Below, piece by piece: positions 49,240 through 51,554 of a stretch of DNA of 51,554 nucleotides. This DNA comes from an uncultured Collinsella sp. (GTDB lineage: Bacteria; Actinomycetota; Coriobacteriia; Coriobacteriales; Coriobacteriaceae), in the NCBI GenBank assembly GCA_959606065.1, contig CAUHHV010000015.1, forward strand, positions 1 through 51,554. Reading direction: 5' to 3'. Every line of letters begins with the position of its first letter. The first letter of the stretch is position 1. The position numbers and the translations under genes were made by a program. The notes under the pieces were generated by a model that did not search any database, was not told the origin of the DNA, and was given only the letters and a program-made list of their open reading frames with translations.

Positions 49240-49278
49240 CCAATAGGGACCGCGTTGTGCGATTCGCATGTCCCTTGG
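49240..49278 (+). terminator. hairpin ending the catabolic operon
   Basis: CCAATAGGGAC pairs with GTCCCTTGG with a 2-nt bulge. A T-run follows at 49282-49286. The arms again carry the GGGAC core seen in other intergenic palindromes. Confidence 0.55.
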
Positions 49279-49296
49279 CATTTTTGCCCACAGGGG

Positions 49297-50079
49297 TTAG
49301 CGAAGGTCAAAAACAGAGCGCGCATTTGCTAAAACTGCCGATTCGATGCGCTTTATGTCACATTTTTTGAGCGAGGCGATGCGTTCTGAGGTCCTTGTGA
49401 GCGATCTGATGAGCGATTGCGCGCTTGTTTCTGTGTTTGGCTCGGCCGGCGCATCGGTCTCGAGCAGTAGACGGTCGAGTGGAATCTGTCGTGCGTATTC
49501 GCGTCCTCGTTTAGATGCGAGCATCCGCTCGTTCACGGAAAAATAGCAGCCTGCGTTTCGCGCGCGGACGAACTCGTTCGAGGTACCGCTAAACCAGTGG
49601 AAGATGATGGCGGGGGAGTCGGGGCTTGGGGCGAGCAATTCATGTGACCCGAGGACGTCCAGCACGGTTCCTGTCGAACGAACGACGTGAATTGATATCA
49701 CGCGCCCGGCAAGAGGGTGCTGCACGAGTGTATCGCAGAGCCGGTCAAATGCCTGTACTTGTAGCGGCTCGCTTCCGGCAAAACGAGCGGAAAAGTCGAG
49801 CCCGACCTCGCCGATCAAGCGTTCTTGTGCAGCGACTTCGCAAAGCAGATTGATTTCAGCGTTGCCACATCGTCCGTCGGCGAGCCACCAGGGATGGAGG
49901 CCGATGCCGGCAAAGATATTTGAACGGCCGCAGGCGCGCTTCTTGGCGCGTGCAAAGTCGTGCGGATCGACGCCGCAGTCAAATAGAATCAGGCCCAGCG
50001 CCGTTGCCTCATCGGCAACGGCGTCCGGGTGAGCCATTAAATCAAGATGGCAGTGTGCATCAAATAACCGGGGCTCCAT
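49297..50079 (-). CDS. TatD-family metal-dependent DNase
   Basis: A 260-residue TIM-barrel hydrolase. The metal motif FDAHCHLD (H9, H11), GEVGLDF, SIHVV, IFHWFSG and LLLETDAP follow the TatD pattern. Members act as 3'-5' DNases or related hydrolases. GGAG is about 9 nt upstream of the ATG. The gene for TcdA lies 14 bp upstream in the same direction. Confidence 0.88.
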   Translation of the reverse strand: MEPRLFDAHCHLDLMAHPDAVADEATALGLILFDCGVDPHDFARAKKRACGRSNIFAGIGLHPWWLADGRCGNAEINLLCEVAAQERLIGEVGLDFSARFAGSEPLQVQAFDRLCDTLVQHPLAGRVISIHVVRSTGTVLDVLGSHELLAPSPDSPAIIFHWFSGTSNEFVRARNAGCYFSVNERMLASKRGREYARQIPLDRLLLETDAPAEPNTETSAQSLIRSLTRTSERIASLKKCDIKRIESAVLANARSVFDLR

Positions 50080-50093
50080 CTCGGCGCGCTCCG

Positions 50094-50891
50094 CTAGTCT
50101 AGGCGCTGGCCATCGGAGCGTACGCGTTCGGTGCCGCGCCCACTGATCTGGCGGATAACCTCGCCGGCAATCATCTGACCCATGATGGGCGGCATAAAAC
50201 TGGCAGTTCCCAGCTCGGTGCGCTCGTGGATGTTGGAAGGGTCGCGGGGCTGTGTCTTAACCGATTCCTCGCAGCTAAACAGTACATGTAGGCTCTTGAT
50301 TCCGCGCTTCTTACATTCTTTGCGCATAATGCGGCTCATGGGGTCACGTACCGTATCGAAGATGTTGGCAAAGCGCAGGCACTCGGGATGGAGCTTGTTG
50401 GCCCCGCCCATGGAACTAACCAAACGAATGCCGTGGTCCTGAGCATATTTGGCAATGGTGAGCTTGGCCGAGATGGTGTCGATGGCGTCGACGACGTAGT
50501 CGAGCTTGCCGCCCGTCTGCTCCAAAACGCTCGCGAAGAAATCATCGATGTTGTCGCTCAGCAGGTATTCGGTACGTTTGATAACGGTGGCGGCAGGATT
50601 GATATCGTGGATCATGGCTTCCATAACATCGACCTTGCGCTTGCCGATGGTGCTGTGAAAGGCGATGGCCTGGCGATTGATATTGCTGGGCGCGATGATG
50701 TCCTTGTCCAGAATTACAAAATGACCAATGCCGCCGCGGGCGAGTGCCTCGCAGCAGTTGGAGCCCACACCTCCGCAGCCGAGTACCAGCACCGTGGCAT
50801 CGGCGAGCTTGTCGAGTGCCTCGCGGCCCATGATGATCTCGAGCTTGGCATCGCGCGTCTCGTTGGGAGTTGCGGCTGTGGTTTCGGTCAT
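50094..50891 (-). CDS. tcdA: tRNA threonylcarbamoyladenosine dehydratase
   Basis: A 265-residue E1-like (ThiF/MoeB fold) enzyme that cyclises t6A to ct6A at tRNA position 37. GCGGVGSNCCEALARGGIGH is the ATP-binding loop, followed by LDKDIIAPSNINRQ and VVDAIDT. The second of two ATGs (50891) is preferred since GGAGG lies 6 nt upstream. A perfect -10 TATAAT (complement at 50936-50941) precedes it. Confidence 0.9.
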   Translation of the reverse strand: MTETTAATPNETRDAKLEIIMGREALDKLADATVLVLGCGGVGSNCCEALARGGIGHFVILDKDIIAPSNINRQAIAFHSTIGKRKVDVMEAMIHDINPAATVIKRTEYLLSDNIDDFFASVLEQTGGKLDYVVDAIDTISAKLTIAKYAQDHGIRLVSSMGGANKLHPECLRFANIFDTVRDPMSRIMRKECKKRGIKSLHVLFSCEESVKTQPRDPSNIHERTELGTASFMPPIMGQMIAGEVIRQISGRGTERVRSDGQRLD

Positions 50892-51098
50892 AGACATCCT
50901 CCGATGGGGAAGCGAATCGTGTTTTAGCTATCGCCATTATAGGTATTATCGCGATTCCATTTGAGCCCTAGGGGCTTGTTGAAATGAGGCAGTGATTCGC
51001 ATAAGATGAAGCAGATGGCACCCGTTGCAGCGGGTTGGCCAACTCCCAAACACGTTTGTAGCGTGAGAAGTGGCCGTCTTCGCATTACGCGGGGGCGG

Positions 51099-51185
51099 CT
51101 ATTTCATTCGACCTCCAATGTGGATGCCGAGCTCCACAGCCGCGATTACAAGCAACAACAACGTCAGGACATCGTTAATACTCAT
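51099..51185 (-). CDS. 28-residue hydrophobic peptide, holin-like toxin candidate
   Basis: A 28-codon ORF with a strong AAGGAG 7 nt before its ATG. It encodes MSINDVLTLLLLVIAAVELG followed by a short tail ending in RMK: one membrane helix with a polar start and a basic end. This matches the layout of small holin-like/type I toxins (Fst/TxpA class). The GC-rich 3' region can fold (GCCGTC/GGCGGC). No antitoxin RNA was identified. Confidence 0.5.
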   Translation of the reverse strand: MSINDVLTLLLLVIAAVELGIHIGGRMK

Positions 51186-51280
51186 AGTCCATCTCCTTCT
51201 TGGGAAGAGGGAGCTGGCCCATCTGCTTCTGGACCCATTGTATCTAAAAACGAACGAATGTTCTATACATAACATTGCTA

Positions 51281-51304
51281 TTAGATAATTAGACAAACAT
51301 CTAA
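51281..51304. promoter_or_regulatory. ArsR operator candidate
   Basis: TTAGAT (51281-51286) and ATCTAA (51299-51304) form a palindrome with a 12-nt spacer, typical of ArsR-family sites. It lies 49 bp upstream of the regulator's start, so autorepression is likely. Confidence 0.5.
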
Positions 51305-51352
51305 ATATCGAGTATAGTGTGCACGTCGCGAGAGATAGCGAGAGGAGGTTCT

Positions 51353-51554
51353 ATGCCGGGAGAGGGTTTTAAGGCGCTGGCCGATCCTACGCGGCGGCGC
51401 ATTTTGGAACTGCTGCGCGAGGGCAATTGCACGGCGGGGGAGCTTGCCAAGCATTTCGATATCAGTAAGCCGTCGCTGAGCCATCACTTGGCGACGCTTA
51501 AAAACGCCGGGTTGGTGACCGACGAGCGCCATGGCCAAAACATCGTATACAGCT
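51353..51554 (+). CDS. ArsR/SdpR-family regulator (partial, runs off the window)
   Basis: The first 67 residues of a winged-helix repressor: FKALADPTRRRILELL, then the recognition helix region FDISKPSLSHHLATLKNAGLV. The ALADPTRRRIL start is typical of SdpR-like autorepressors rather than metal-binding ArsR. AGGAGG lies 4 nt upstream of the ATG. The effector region and any downstream partner are outside the window. Confidence 0.88.
   Translation, partial: MPGEGFKALADPTRRRILELLREGNCTAGELAKHFDISKPSLSHHLATLKNAGLVTDERHGQNIVYS

Overview
The window looks like chromosome from a high-GC, strictly anaerobic, gut-type actinobacterium. A Collinsella-like member of the Coriobacteriia is the best guess. 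This is an inference from gene content: glycyl-radical NrdD/NrdG ribonucleotide reductase, an actinobacterial GH13 alpha-glucosidase, frequent GTG/TTG starts, flavodoxin with a DUF3793 protein, an Fe-S aldo/keto reductase and a fructoselysine-type catabolic operon. No rRNA, prophage, transposase or CRISPR array is visible.

Layout. 1-607: gene-poor DNA with several large hairpins. 608-6533: six tRNA genes (Leu-GAG, Gly-GCC three times, Cys-GCA, Val-GAC), a SpoIIE-type phosphatase followed by a fused STAS/HATPase switch protein, and an alpha-glucosidase. 6577-12180: a gap that may be an integration scar, NrdR-boxed nrdD, two large palindromes, nrdG, then folE, an HD hydrolase and folB. 12187-19676: mostly housekeeping genes (metallopeptidase, M19 dipeptidase, FKBP plus a UreE-like protein, HAD phosphatase, Fur/PerR, acylphosphatase, oxidoreductase, RNase H, LysR). 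19677-25203: metY with a LysR palindrome and a putative Cys-containing leader peptide, a secreted cell-wall-type protein, a small membrane protein, a ketopantoate reductase and an Fe-S aldo/keto reductase. 25302-29420: endonuclease IV and a three-gene amino-acid ABC transporter whose permease carries an extra extracytoplasmic domain. 29553-33231: flavodoxin/DUF3793 with an iron-type operator candidate, a membrane-anchored HMA protein behind a CsoR-like palindrome, and an SOS-type Y-family polymerase with a YolD-like partner and two LexA-like boxes. 33457-37678: a half-length Fe-ADH homologue, pgi and two HAD phosphatases.

37829-49217 is the most distinctive part. It holds eleven co-directional genes headed by a GntR/HutC regulator with tandem operator-like repeats. 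A YfcC/DcuC-type transporter, FrlC-, FrlB- and FrlD-like proteins (fructosamine epimerase, deglycase, kinase) and a second FrlD-like kinase are joined by two amidohydrolase-fold proteins that both lack the normal HxH metal motif, a YjbQ protein, a BtpA/SgcQ protein and an FGGY kinase. The core points to breakdown of Amadori compounds. The additional enzymes suggest an enlarged or different substrate range. The window ends with TatD, TcdA, a 28-residue hydrophobic peptide resembling holin-like toxins, and the start of an ArsR regulator.

A second theme is a set of long intergenic inverted repeats (arms of 12-35 bp), several carrying GGGACA/TGTCCC in the arms, with no associated transposase here. 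All function calls come from reading motifs and context by eye; no database search was run.
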